Source: Azospirillum oryzae (GTDB lineage Bacteria; Pseudomonadota; Alphaproteobacteria; Azospirillales; Azospirillaceae). From it: 64,000 bases of DNA. The DNA is taken from the NCBI RefSeq assembly GCF_900177515.1, contig NZ_FXAK01000007.1:2526501-2590500 (forward strand). Reading direction: 5' to 3'. The position numbers were made by a program, and so were the translations under genes. Below, in pieces: positions 29,013 through 37,275 of this stretch. The notes beneath the pieces are model-generated. The model did no database searches, was not told where the DNA came from, and saw nothing but the letters and a program-made list of their open reading frames with translations. Every line of letters begins with the position of its first letter. The stretch's first letter is position 1.

Positions 29013-29807
29013 ATGGCTCTGAACATGGCATGGGACCCCAACGCCTTCGCGACGATTGACGTCCTGCGCCGTCGTCCCGTCATGGACCTGACGGCGGCGC
29101 TTCCCTTCTCCCTGGCTCCGAACACCATCGTCGATCTCGGCTGCGGTGCCGGACAGCTGTCCCGGCTGCTGGCGACGCGCTGGCCGCTGGCCGACGTGCT
29201 GGCGGTCGACCAGTCCCCGGCGATGCTGCGCTGGGCCGCCGATACGCCGTCGCGCGTGCGCTACCAGCAGGCCGACCTGACCGTCTGGCGCCCGCACTGG
29301 CCGGCGGATCTCGTCATCTCCGCCGGTGGGCTGCAGCATGTCGGCGGGCACGAGCGGCTGTTCCCCGACCTGCTGCAGGCGCTCGGCCCCGGCGGGGTCC
29401 TCGCCGTCGCCCTGCCCCGCCCGCAGGACCAGACCGCCCACCGCCTGCTGCTGGAAACGGCTGCCGACGGCCCCTGGTCCGACCGTCTGCACGGCGCCTG
29501 GCCCGCTGCCCAGCCAAGCGGCAGCCGCAGCTATGGCCCGCAGGACTACTATGACTGGCTCAGCCCCCAGGCCGCCGCCGTCGATCTGTGGGAGACCGAG
29601 TATTTCCACGCGCTGGACGGCGATGTCCCGCTTCTGCAATGGCTGCACCAGTCGGCGCTGGTCCCGGTGATGGACCGCCTGACCGGCCCCGAACTCGACC
29701 GCTTCCTCGCCGCCTACCGCCGCCGGCTGGAGGTCGCCTATCCCGAGCATTCCAGCGGCAGCGCGCTGATCCCGACCAAATGGCTGTTCATGGTGGTGCG
29801 GGTGTAG
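29013..29807 (+). CDS. tam: Trans-aconitate 2-methyltransferase
   Basis: 264 residues. SAM-dependent methylation of trans-aconitate, a by-product of the citric acid cycle. SAM motif IVDLGCGAGQLS, acidic loop AVDQSPAMLR, and Tam-specific parts (MAWDPNAF start, ISAGGLQHVGGHERLF, YGPQDYYDWLSP, ALIPTKWLFMVVRV ending). Confidence 0.9.
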   Translation: MALNMAWDPNAFATIDVLRRRPVMDLTAALPFSLAPNTIVDLGCGAGQLSRLLATRWPLADVLAVDQSPAMLRWAADTPSRVRYQQADLTVWRPHWPADLVISAGGLQHVGGHERLFPDLLQALGPGGVLAVALPRPQDQTAHRLLLETAADGPWSDRLHGAWPAAQPSGSRSYGPQDYYDWLSPQAAAVDLWETEYFHALDGDVPLLQWLHQSALVPVMDRLTGPELDRFLAAYRRRLEVAYPEHSSGSALIPTKWLFMVVRV

Positions 29808-29826
29808 GGGGGCACCCGCCCCGCCA

Positions 29827-30450
29827 TCAAACCCCGTCGATATAGCTCAGCAGAGGCTGCCAGTCGCCGCGATGCTCGGCGGCGCGTTTGCCCGGCATGT
29901 CGAACAGGCTGAGACCGCTTTCCGCCGCGTCGGCGTAGATCTGGCTGTCGCGCAGCCGCGTCACCACCTGATGGCCGACGCCGCCCAGGAAGCGGTCGAG
30001 CCGGTCGGCGGCCTTGGTGCGGGCGCGCATGCGGTTGCCGACCACCGCCACCGTCGTCTTCTTCTTGGCGATCCGCTTCAACTCGTCCAGCTTGGTGAGG
30101 AAGCGCTGGGTCGCCTGCTCGTCGAAGGCGCCGGGCAACACCGGCAGCACGACGATGTCGGCCATCTTCACCAGATCCTCGATCTGCTTGGTCTTCAGCG
30201 CGGCCGGCGCGTCGATGACCAACCGCTTGGTCCCGCGCGGCGTGTCGGTGAAGTCCTTGGCCCAGTCCAGCCCGACCAGCGGCGGCGCCTTCTCCGGCCG
30301 GCGCTCCAGCCAGCCGAGCGAGGAGCGCTGGCGGTCGACGTCGGCCAGCACGGTGGGCAGGCCCGCCGCGGCGGACGCGGCGGCGAGGTGGGTGGCGACG
30401 GTCGTCTTGCCGCAGCCGCCCTTGATGTTGGCGACGAGGATCGTGAGCAT
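29827..30450 (-). CDS. ParA-type partition ATPase, orphan
   Basis: 207 residues. Deviant Walker A VANIKGGCGKTTVATHLA, signature-lysine type; Walker B-like VIDAPAAL; DFD-type switch replaced by VLPVLPGAFDEQ. No ParB or centromere nearby, so probably an orphan positioning ATPase for a cargo rather than chromosome segregation. Twelve bases downstream of the CYTH-CHAD gene, same strand, likely one operon. Confidence 0.85.
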   Translation of the reverse strand: MLTILVANIKGGCGKTTVATHLAAASAAAGLPTVLADVDRQRSSLGWLERRPEKAPPLVGLDWAKDFTDTPRGTKRLVIDAPAALKTKQIEDLVKMADIVVLPVLPGAFDEQATQRFLTKLDELKRIAKKKTTVAVVGNRMRARTKAADRLDRFLGGVGHQVVTRLRDSQIYADAAESGLSLFDMPGKRAAEHRGDWQPLLSYIDGV

Positions 30451-30461
30451 GGCTGCGGACT

Positions 30462-32066
30462 CTACACCGCGGCGTCCGGCTTCGACCAGAAATGCTTGGT
30501 GTCGATGAAATCATGCCACAGGGCGACCAGCGCCGCCTCGGTGTCGGCCACCCCGCGGGCGTGCCAGCCGATGACGATGCCGGCGGCGCGCGGCTCGCCG
30601 GGGGCCGAGCGGCTGCCGTCGTCGTGCAGTTCGTGCAGAAGCCGCGTCGCCGTCGCCACGTCGTTCAGATGCCCCAGCGCGTCCTGCAGGGCGGCAAGCT
30701 GCTGGATGTAGCGGCGCACCGGCTTGTCGTCATACAGGCTGCGGAAGAACTCCACCGCATAGCGCAGCTTCTTCAGGGCGATGCGCAGCTGGTGGCGCTG
30801 GGCCACCGGCAGGTGGGCGAAGCCGTGGCCGGCCCGCTTGGCCTTCTTGTGGCGCTTGTTCAGCAGATGGTCGGCCAGCCCGATCACCGGCTGGAACAGC
30901 CGCACCGACTCCTCGCTGACCGGCTGGTCGCGCCAGCCGCGCTTCTCCACCCAGCTGCCGACCCCCAGCAGAAAGGCGGTGTAGCGTTCCGAGCGGATCG
31001 CCTCGCGCACGCCCTCATAGGCGCGCAGCCGCTTGGCCTCGGCCGCCGCCGCCAGCGTGTCGAGATCCTCGACCGCCGAGCGGCCATGGCCGTCGGCCTT
31101 GTGGAAGGCGTCCCGCACCGGCGCCAGCAGTTCCTCGCCGAACACGTCCCAGTCGCGCGCCGGCCCCAGGCTGCCCGCCAGCCACTTGATCTCGCCGACC
31201 AGCCACAGATATTGCGCGGCCGGAATGAAGGGCCGGAACAGCGCGGTCGCCGAGCGCAGCCGGCGCAGCGCGACGCGCATCTGGTGCACGCCCTCCGGAT
31301 CCTCGCCGGCCAGCGTCACCGCCTCGTTCGCCACCATATGGGCGAGGCAGGCGCGCACGATCCGCGCCACCGCCCCTTCCACCGTGGTCTCCGGGTCCAG
31401 CACCAGCTTTTCAGCCTTCAGCGCCTTGTCGGCGGCGCCGTTCGCCAGCGCGTGGCCGCGTTCCGCCTTGGTCCGCATCTCCAGCCGCAGCGGGGCGGAC
31501 TTGGTCAGCTCCTGCGCCAGATCGTAGAGCGCGGCGGGTGTGCCGCTCTTCAGCTCCAGTTCGACTTCGCACAGGTCGCGCGACCGGCCGTCGGGCAGTT
31601 CGATCCGGCCGCGGTCGAAGGCGACCTCGATCAGCGCGGCATCGTCGCCCTCGCCCAGCGTCACGTCCTGCGTGGTCCGTTCGACGATTGAGGTGAAGAC
31701 CGGCCGCAGCTCCGAGTCGCTGAGCGACCCCAGCAGCTCTATGGCGGCGCCGTCGGCGATCAGCGTCAGGTCGGGCGCGGCGGAGGTCACCGCGCATTCC
31801 CACTCGCCGCGGCCCAGCCCGTCCTCGTCCGGCGCGGACTTGACCGTCTGGACATAGCCGTCGCCGGTCTTGCGCACCCGCAGCGTCACCTTCCGCCCGG
31901 CGAGCCGCCGGTCCTCGGTGTCGTAATAGGTGCTTTCCAGGGTCCGCGTCACCGCCGGCCCAGCCGTCCGGTCTGCGATGGCGGAAGCGGCGCGCAGCCT
32001 GTCGAAGTCTTCCGGCTTCGCCGCCAGCTTCAGTTCCGTCTCGCGGTTGATCTCGGCCTCAGCCAT
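30462..32066 (-). CDS. CYTH-CHAD domain protein (triphosphatase-like)
   Basis: 534 residues from MAEAEINRETELKLAAK. N-terminal CYTH domain with the ExExK motif (ETELKL) that binds triphosphate and metal, then a CHAD domain of long His/Arg-rich helices (HQMRVALRRLRSATALF, HQLRIALKKLRYAVEFF) that associates with polyphosphate. Likely an inorganic triphosphatase on polyphosphate granules. Confidence 0.88.
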   Translation of the reverse strand: MAEAEINRETELKLAAKPEDFDRLRAASAIADRTAGPAVTRTLESTYYDTEDRRLAGRKVTLRVRKTGDGYVQTVKSAPDEDGLGRGEWECAVTSAAPDLTLIADGAAIELLGSLSDSELRPVFTSIVERTTQDVTLGEGDDAALIEVAFDRGRIELPDGRSRDLCEVELELKSGTPAALYDLAQELTKSAPLRLEMRTKAERGHALANGAADKALKAEKLVLDPETTVEGAVARIVRACLAHMVANEAVTLAGEDPEGVHQMRVALRRLRSATALFRPFIPAAQYLWLVGEIKWLAGSLGPARDWDVFGEELLAPVRDAFHKADGHGRSAVEDLDTLAAAAEAKRLRAYEGVREAIRSERYTAFLLGVGSWVEKRGWRDQPVSEESVRLFQPVIGLADHLLNKRHKKAKRAGHGFAHLPVAQRHQLRIALKKLRYAVEFFRSLYDDKPVRRYIQQLAALQDALGHLNDVATATRLLHELHDDGSRSAPGEPRAAGIVIGWHARGVADTEAALVALWHDFIDTKHFWSKPDAAV

Positions 32067-32369
32067 CGCCTGCGCTTCAACCCCCGTTTTGCGGCCCAGC
32101 GGCCTACAGTTGGGTGTTTGCACAGCCTATGGACAGGGTCAAGTTACGGAAATGTTGCAGGAGCCTGCGGTTGCGGTACTCCCCGCCCCTGCATCCCGGT
32201 TCGTTTCGAGATAACCGGAACGGAACCCCAAACATGCGGTTGCAGGGTCATTATGCCCCATTTCACCCCACCCTTGGGGCGTTGCAAAGCGAGCAGCGCT
32301 GTGGTTGGGTTCCCGCAAACTGAAACGGCCGGCCCGACAGGAACCGGCCATACTTGGGGAAGTGTGACG
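32067..32369. other. Leader region of pgk
   Basis: 303 bases between divergent genes. Contains a hairpin GGCCGG/CCGGCC (32327-32349) shortly before the pgk start. No reading frame or confident promoter seen. Confidence 0.4.
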
Positions 32370-33563
32370 ATGACCGATTTCAACACGATCGACGACCTTG
32401 AGGTGAGCGGCAAGACGGTGCTGGTCCGCGCCGACCTGAACGTTCCGATGCAGGATGGCAAGGTGTCCGACACCACCCGCATCGACCGCCTCGCCCCCAC
32501 CCTGAAGGAGCTGTCCTCCAAGGGCGCCAAGGTCGTGGTCCTGTCGCATTTCGGTCGGCCGAAGAACGGCCCGGACGCCAAGAACTCCTTGCGCAACGTG
32601 CTGGACGCGCTCAGCGCCGCCGTCGGCCAGAAGGTGGCCTTCGCCGAGGATTGCGTCGGCGACAAGGCCAAGGAGGCCATCGCCAAGGTGCATGACGGCG
32701 CCATCGTGCTGCTGGAGAACACCCGCTTCCACGCCGAAGAGGAAAAGAACGATCCGGCCTTCTCCAAGGAAATGGCCGCGCTGGGCGACATCTACGTCAA
32801 CGACGCCTTCTCCGCCGCGCACCGCGCCCATGCCTCGACCGAGGGCGTCGCCCGCCTGCTGCCGAACGCCGCCGGCCGCCTGATGGAAGCGGAGCTGAAG
32901 GCCCTGACGCTCGCGCTGGAGAAGCCGGAGCGCCCGGTCGCCGCCGTCGTCGGCGGTGCGAAGATCTCCACCAAGCTGGAACTGCTCGGCAACATGGTCC
33001 GCAAGGTGGACCTGCTGGTGCTGGGCGGCGGCATGGCCAACACCTTCCTGTTCGCCCAGGGCACCGATGTCGGCGCCTCGCTGTGCGAGAAGGACATGGC
33101 CGACCAGGCCCGCGCCATCATGGCGACCGCCAAGGAAGCCAACTGCGAGATCCTGCTGCCGAAGGACTTCGTCGTCGCCAAGGAGTTCAAGGCCGGCGCC
33201 GCCAACCGCGTCGTCGCCTTCGACGCCATCGGCGCCGACGAGATGGCTCTCGACATCGGCCCGGCCACGGTGGAGTTCCTGGGCGTGAAGCTGCAGGGCG
33301 CCAAGACCATCGTCTGGAACGGCCCGCTCGGCGCCTTCGAGATTCAGCCCTTCGACGCCGGCACCAACGCGGTGGCCGGTCTGGTCGCCGCCCGCACCGA
33401 GTCGGGCGGCCTGCTGTCGGTCGCCGGCGGCGGCGACACCGTCGCGGCACTCGCCCATGCCGGTGCCGAGGACAAGTTCACCTACGTCTCGGCCGCCGGC
33501 GGCGCCTTCCTGGAATGGCTGGAAGGCAAGGAGCTGCCGGGCGTCGCGGCGCTGAAGAAGTAA
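32370..33563 (+). CDS. pgk: Phosphoglycerate kinase
   Basis: 397 residues. Glycolysis/gluconeogenesis: 1,3-bisphosphoglycerate plus ADP to 3-phosphoglycerate plus ATP. VLVRADLNVPMQDG, LSHFGRPK, NDAFSAAHRAHAST, GGAKISTKLE, and the GGGDTVAAL nucleotide loop are intact. Own terminator follows. Confidence 0.97.
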   Translation: MTDFNTIDDLEVSGKTVLVRADLNVPMQDGKVSDTTRIDRLAPTLKELSSKGAKVVVLSHFGRPKNGPDAKNSLRNVLDALSAAVGQKVAFAEDCVGDKAKEAIAKVHDGAIVLLENTRFHAEEEKNDPAFSKEMAALGDIYVNDAFSAAHRAHASTEGVARLLPNAAGRLMEAELKALTLALEKPERPVAAVVGGAKISTKLELLGNMVRKVDLLVLGGGMANTFLFAQGTDVGASLCEKDMADQARAIMATAKEANCEILLPKDFVVAKEFKAGAANRVVAFDAIGADEMALDIGPATVEFLGVKLQGAKTIVWNGPLGAFEIQPFDAGTNAVAGLVAARTESGGLLSVAGGGDTVAALAHAGAEDKFTYVSAAGGAFLEWLEGKELPGVAALKK

Positions 33564-33591
33564 GGGTTACCCGGTCCAACGGGTTCGAGAA

Positions 33592-33619
33592 GGGGGGTGC
33601 CGCGGCGCCCCCCTTTTTT
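33592..33619 (+). terminator. Terminator of pgk
   Basis: GGGGGGTGCC pairs with GGCGCCCCCC (one wobble), then six T residues. Confidence 0.92.
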
Positions 33620-33757
33620 CATTGGTCCTGGCCGCCCCTGGGAGGACAAAGGCTTCCACACACCCTTTAGGACCAATTATGGGCGGGACCATAAATTATA
33701 GTCCGAAAAATAATCGGCCATAGTCCGCAGCCGCCCGCGCACACGAACCGTTTCCCC

Positions 33758-33786
33758 TTGCATCCGCCCGCGCAGATCGCCATAAC
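33758..33786 (+). promoter_or_regulatory. ffs: Promoter of the SRP RNA
   Basis: TTGCAT and CATAAC spaced 17 bases; the predicted start, 7 bases after the -10 box, coincides with the first base of the folded RNA. Confidence 0.7.
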
Positions 33787-33792
33787 AGCGGC

Positions 33793-33889
33793 GGGAGGCT
33801 GGCGTCGGACGAGTCCCTCGCCAACCCGGTCAGGTCCGGAAGGAAGCAGCCGCAACGAGTTACGGCTCGGGTCGTTCGTCCAGTCTCCC
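33793..33889 (+). ncRNA. ffs: Signal recognition particle RNA (4.5S type)
   Basis: The conserved apical loop region GTCAGGTCCGGAAGGAAGCA is present, and the ends GGGAGGCTGG and CCAGTCTCCC pair. About 97 nt. Binds Ffh for co-translational targeting. Lies before dnaX, as in many alphaproteobacteria. Confidence 0.95.
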
Positions 33890-33995
33890 ACCCTACCCGA
33901 AAATTGCCAGCACGAAACAGACGGCGACAGCGCGGCGCCGGGACGCTATCCTGCGGCCCGCAATTCCCCTCCCGTCGTTTCGACAGGCCAGCCGC

Positions 33996-35879
33996 GTGAC
34001 CGATACCACCGCCGACATCACCGCCGTCTCCGCCCCCGCCGCGGCTCCCGCCACCGGGCAGGCTTACCGGGTGCTGGCGCGCAAATACCGGCCGAAGACC
34101 TTCGACGAGCTGATCGGCCAGGACGCGCTGGTCCGCACCCTGACCAACGCCATCCAGTCCGGCCGCATCGCCCAGGCCTTCATGCTGACCGGCGTGCGCG
34201 GCGTCGGCAAGACCACCACCGCCCGCATCATCGCCCGCGCGCTGAACTGCACCGGCCCGGACGGCACCGGCGGGCCGACGGTCACTCCCTGCGGCGTCTG
34301 CGACAACTGCCGCGCCATCGCCGAGGACCGCCACGTCGACGTGATGGAGATGGACGCCGCCAGCCACACCGGCGTCGACGACATCCGCGAGATCATCGAC
34401 GGCGTGCGCTACTCGCCGGTCTCGGCCCGCTACAAGCTCTACATCATCGACGAGGTCCACATGCTGTCGAAGAGCGCGTTCAACGCGCTCCTGAAGACGC
34501 TTGAGGAACCGCCGAGCCATGTGAAGTTCGTCTTCGCCACCACCGAGATCCGCAAGGTGCCGGTGACGGTGCTGTCGCGCTGCCAGCGCTTCGACTTGCG
34601 CCGCGTCGACGCCCAGGTGCTGAAGGAGCATTTCACCCGCGTCACCGCCATGGAAGGCGCGGAGATCGAAGGCGATGCCGCCGCCCTGATCGCGCGGGCC
34701 GCCGACGGGTCGGTGCGCGACGGGCTGTCGCTCCTCGATCAGGCCATCGCGCTCGCCGCCGGCACCGTCACGGCGCAGCAGGTGCGCGACATGCTGGGTC
34801 TGGCCGACCGCACCCGCGTCATCGACCTGTTCGAGGCCGCCGTCTCCGCCAAGCCCGCCGAGGCGATGGACATCCTGGCCGACCTGCACCGGGTCGGCGC
34901 CGATCCGGTGGTGATCCTGCAGGACCTGCTGGACCTCGTCCACAATCTGACCCGCCTGAAGGTGGTGCCCGACAGCGCCAACGACCCGTCCCTGCCGGAA
35001 GCCGAACGCACGCGCGGCGCCACCCTGTCGACCAGGCTCGGCATGCCGGCGCTGACCCGGGCGTGGCAGCTGCTGCTGAAGGGACTGAACGAGGTACAGG
35101 CCGCCCCCGTGCCGCAACAGGCGCTGGAGATGGTGATCGTCCGCCTGTCCTACGCCGCCGACCTGCCGACGCCGGGCGACCTGATCCGCCAGTTCCAGGC
35201 CCAGCAGGCCAATGGCGGCAGTGGAGGCGCACCGATGGGCCGCGGCCCCGGCGGTGGCGGCGGTCCGGTCGCGGTCGCCAGCCAGTCGACGCATGCGGTC
35301 GCCCGCTCCATGGGTTCGGCCCAGCCGCAGAGCGCCCCCGTTGCGCAGGCGGCTCCCGCCCCCGCCACCCCGGCCCCCATTGCGGCCGGCGAGGAGCTGT
35401 CGCCGATGCCGCCGGACTTCCGGGCGCTGGTGCAGCTGTTTTCCGACCGGCGCGAGGGCGCGCTCTACGGCTACCTGATGGAGACGGTTCAGCTGGTCCG
35501 CATGGAGCCCGGCCGGCTGGAGCTGAAGCTCCGCCCCGCCGCCCCGCCGACCCTGCCGGCCAAGGTCGGGCAGTTCCTGAGCGAATGGACCGGCCATCGC
35601 TGGATCGTCGCCCTGTCCGAAGGCCCGGCCCAGCCGACGCTGGCCGAACAGGATCAGGCCGAAAAGCACCGCGCCTGGGCGGAGGCGCAGGCCAACCCGG
35701 TGGTGCGCGCCGTGCTCGACGCCTTCAGCGGCGCGAAGATCATCGACGTCCGCGACCTCGCCGAAGTTGCCGCGGCGGAGAGCGCGGCGGTTGCGGATGA
35801 CGGCGAGACACCCGATTTCATGGTTCAGCAGCAGGACGATGGGGTCTATTACCCCCTCGACGACGAAGGAGAGTACTGA
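33996..35879 (+). CDS. dnaX: DNA polymerase III tau/gamma subunit
   Basis: 627 residues, GTG start. Clamp-loader ATPase: LARKYRPKTFDELIGQ, Walker A GVRGVGKTTTARI, four-cysteine zinc module around CGVCDNC, IIDEVHMLS, sensor SRCQRFD. A Gly/Pro/Ala-rich linker (near residues 395-460) precedes the C-terminal alpha-binding domain. I did not find a clear A-tract frameshift site for a short gamma form. Confidence 0.95.
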   Translation: MTDTTADITAVSAPAAAPATGQAYRVLARKYRPKTFDELIGQDALVRTLTNAIQSGRIAQAFMLTGVRGVGKTTTARIIARALNCTGPDGTGGPTVTPCGVCDNCRAIAEDRHVDVMEMDAASHTGVDDIREIIDGVRYSPVSARYKLYIIDEVHMLSKSAFNALLKTLEEPPSHVKFVFATTEIRKVPVTVLSRCQRFDLRRVDAQVLKEHFTRVTAMEGAEIEGDAAALIARAADGSVRDGLSLLDQAIALAAGTVTAQQVRDMLGLADRTRVIDLFEAAVSAKPAEAMDILADLHRVGADPVVILQDLLDLVHNLTRLKVVPDSANDPSLPEAERTRGATLSTRLGMPALTRAWQLLLKGLNEVQAAPVPQQALEMVIVRLSYAADLPTPGDLIRQFQAQQANGGSGGAPMGRGPGGGGGPVAVASQSTHAVARSMGSAQPQSAPVAQAAPAPATPAPIAAGEELSPMPPDFRALVQLFSDRREGALYGYLMETVQLVRMEPGRLELKLRPAAPPTLPAKVGQFLSEWTGHRWIVALSEGPAQPTLAEQDQAEKHRAWAEAQANPVVRAVLDAFSGAKIIDVRDLAEVAAAESAAVADDGETPDFMVQQQDDGVYYPLDDEGEY

Positions 35880-35882
35880 CCG

Positions 35883-36206
35883 ATGAAGAATATCGGCAAC
35901 ATGATGAAGCAGGCCCAGCAGATGCAGGCCAAGATGCAGGAAATGCAGGCGAGCCTGGAGCAGGTCGAAGTGACCGGCCAGAGCGCCGCCGGCATGGTCG
36001 TCGTGACCGTCAACGGCAAGAGCGAGATGAAGAAGGTCAAGCTCGACAAGTCCGTCGTCGATCCCGAGGACGTCGAGGTGCTGGAGGACCTGATCGTCGC
36101 CGCCTTCAACGACGCCAAGAAGAAGGTCGAACAGCACGTCGCCGAGGAGACCTCGAAGATGATGGGTGGCCTGAAGCTCCCGCCCGGCATGAAGCTGCCG
36201 TTCTGA
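35883..36206 (+). CDS. YbaB/EbfC nucleoid-associated protein
   Basis: 107 residues, three bases after dnaX. Met/Gln-rich N-terminal helix (MMKQAQQMQAKMQEMQA), central VVVTVNGKSEMKKVKLD, and LEDLIVAAFNDAKKKVEQ. DNA-binding dimer acting with RecR in the same operon. Confidence 0.95.
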   Translation: MKNIGNMMKQAQQMQAKMQEMQASLEQVEVTGQSAAGMVVVTVNGKSEMKKVKLDKSVVDPEDVEVLEDLIVAAFNDAKKKVEQHVAEETSKMMGGLKLPPGMKLPF

Positions 36207-36227
36207 TCCCGAAATTATCCGTAAAAA

Positions 36228-36405
36228 TCCCCTCTCCCCCCCGGGGAGAGGGTCAGGGTGAGGGGGATACGTTCCTTGGATTTTCCAGGCGTTGCGCAGT
36301 CCCTCACCCGGCTGCTGGAGCAGCCACCCTCTCCCTAGGGGGGAGAGGGTCCGCCCCCTCACCCGGACGGCTATCGCCGCCCGACCTCTCCCCGGGGGGG
36401 AGAGG
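36228..36405. repeat. Clustered GC-rich repeats between ybaB and recR
   Basis: Three palindromic blocks built on CCCCTCTCCCC / GGGGAGAGGG lie in tandem in the operon gap. They extend the leader of recR to 211 bp. Confidence 0.65.
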
Positions 36406-36417
36406 CGAGTACGCTTG

Positions 36418-37011
36418 ATGATCGGACCTGAAATCGAACGCCTGATCCAGTTGCTGTCCAAGCTGCCGGGGCTCGGCCCCCGGTCGGCGCGGCGGGCGGC
36501 TCTGCATCTGATGAAGCGGCGGGACAGCCTGCTGGTGCCATTGTCGGAAGCGATGGCGGCGGCCGGCGAGTCGATCCGTGCCTGCTCCATCTGCGGCAAT
36601 CTCGACAGCCGCGATCCCTGCACCGTCTGCTCCGACCCCACCCGCGACCGTTCGGTCATCTGTGTGGTGGAGGATGCCGGCGATTTGTGGGCGCTGGAAC
36701 GCACCCGCGCCTTCCGCGGCACCTACCATGTTCTGGGCGGCCTGCTGTCGGCCCTGCAGGGCGTCGGCCCCGACGACCTGAACATCGCCGGCCTCGCCGA
36801 ACGCGCCAAGGACCCGGCGGTGCGGGAGATCATCCTGGCGCTGAACGCCACCGTTGACGGCCAGACCACCGCCCATGTGGTGACCGACCGCCTGACCGAC
36901 TCCGACGTCTCGGTCTCCCGCCTCGCCCACGGCGTCCCCGTCGGCGGCGAACTGGACTATCTCGACGACGGCACGCTGACCGCGGCGTTGAAGGCACGGC
37001 GGCCGTTGTAG
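36418..37011 (+). CDS. recR: Recombination mediator RecR
   Basis: 197 residues from ATG 36418; the open frame upstream crosses repeats. Helix-hairpin-helix (LPGLGPRSARRAALHL), C4 zinc finger (CSICGNLDSRDPCTVC), Toprim (VICVVEDAGDLWALE). Works with RecF/RecO at gaps. Confidence 0.95.
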   Translation: MIGPEIERLIQLLSKLPGLGPRSARRAALHLMKRRDSLLVPLSEAMAAAGESIRACSICGNLDSRDPCTVCSDPTRDRSVICVVEDAGDLWALERTRAFRGTYHVLGGLLSALQGVGPDDLNIAGLAERAKDPAVREIILALNATVDGQTTAHVVTDRLTDSDVSVSRLAHGVPVGGELDYLDDGTLTAALKARRPL

Positions 37012-37112
37012 CTCCAGCCACGCGGCCTCCTCCCTAACCCTCCCCTCTTCGAGGGAGAGGGGACTGCCGCAATCTTACCCTCCGCTGCCGAAGCCGTGGG
37101 AGGGAGGGGGCA

Positions 37113-37217
37113 CACGTACACGCCACGTACGCCCCCGCACTTCACGCATCGCGAACCGCCGTACACCGCACTTCACGAAGCCACGCCCGCCTCCCACGTA
37201 CCCACGCTGGCACGTAC
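37113..37217. repeat. Four CACGTAC iterons before the membrane dehydrogenase
   Basis: Identical CACGTAC units at 37113, 37124, 37195 and 37211 in the 264-bp leader. Spacing 11 within the first pair and 16 within the second. Possibly binding sites of a regulator. Another GC-rich repeat of the dispersed type lies at about 37030-37110. Confidence 0.5.
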
Positions 37218-37275
37218 ACCCGCCTGCCGACGATGGTCCTTCGCAACCCACCTCCCCCGCGAAGGCACCATCCCG

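Noticed and set aside
33696..36722. 1008-residue open frame on the minus strand
   Set aside because: It is the antisense shadow of ffs-dnaX-ybaB-recR, which have clear motifs on the plus strand; high GC produces long stop-free antisense frames.
37113..37217. CRISPR-like array
   Set aside because: Repeats are only 7 bp, spacers are irregular and no cas genes are present.
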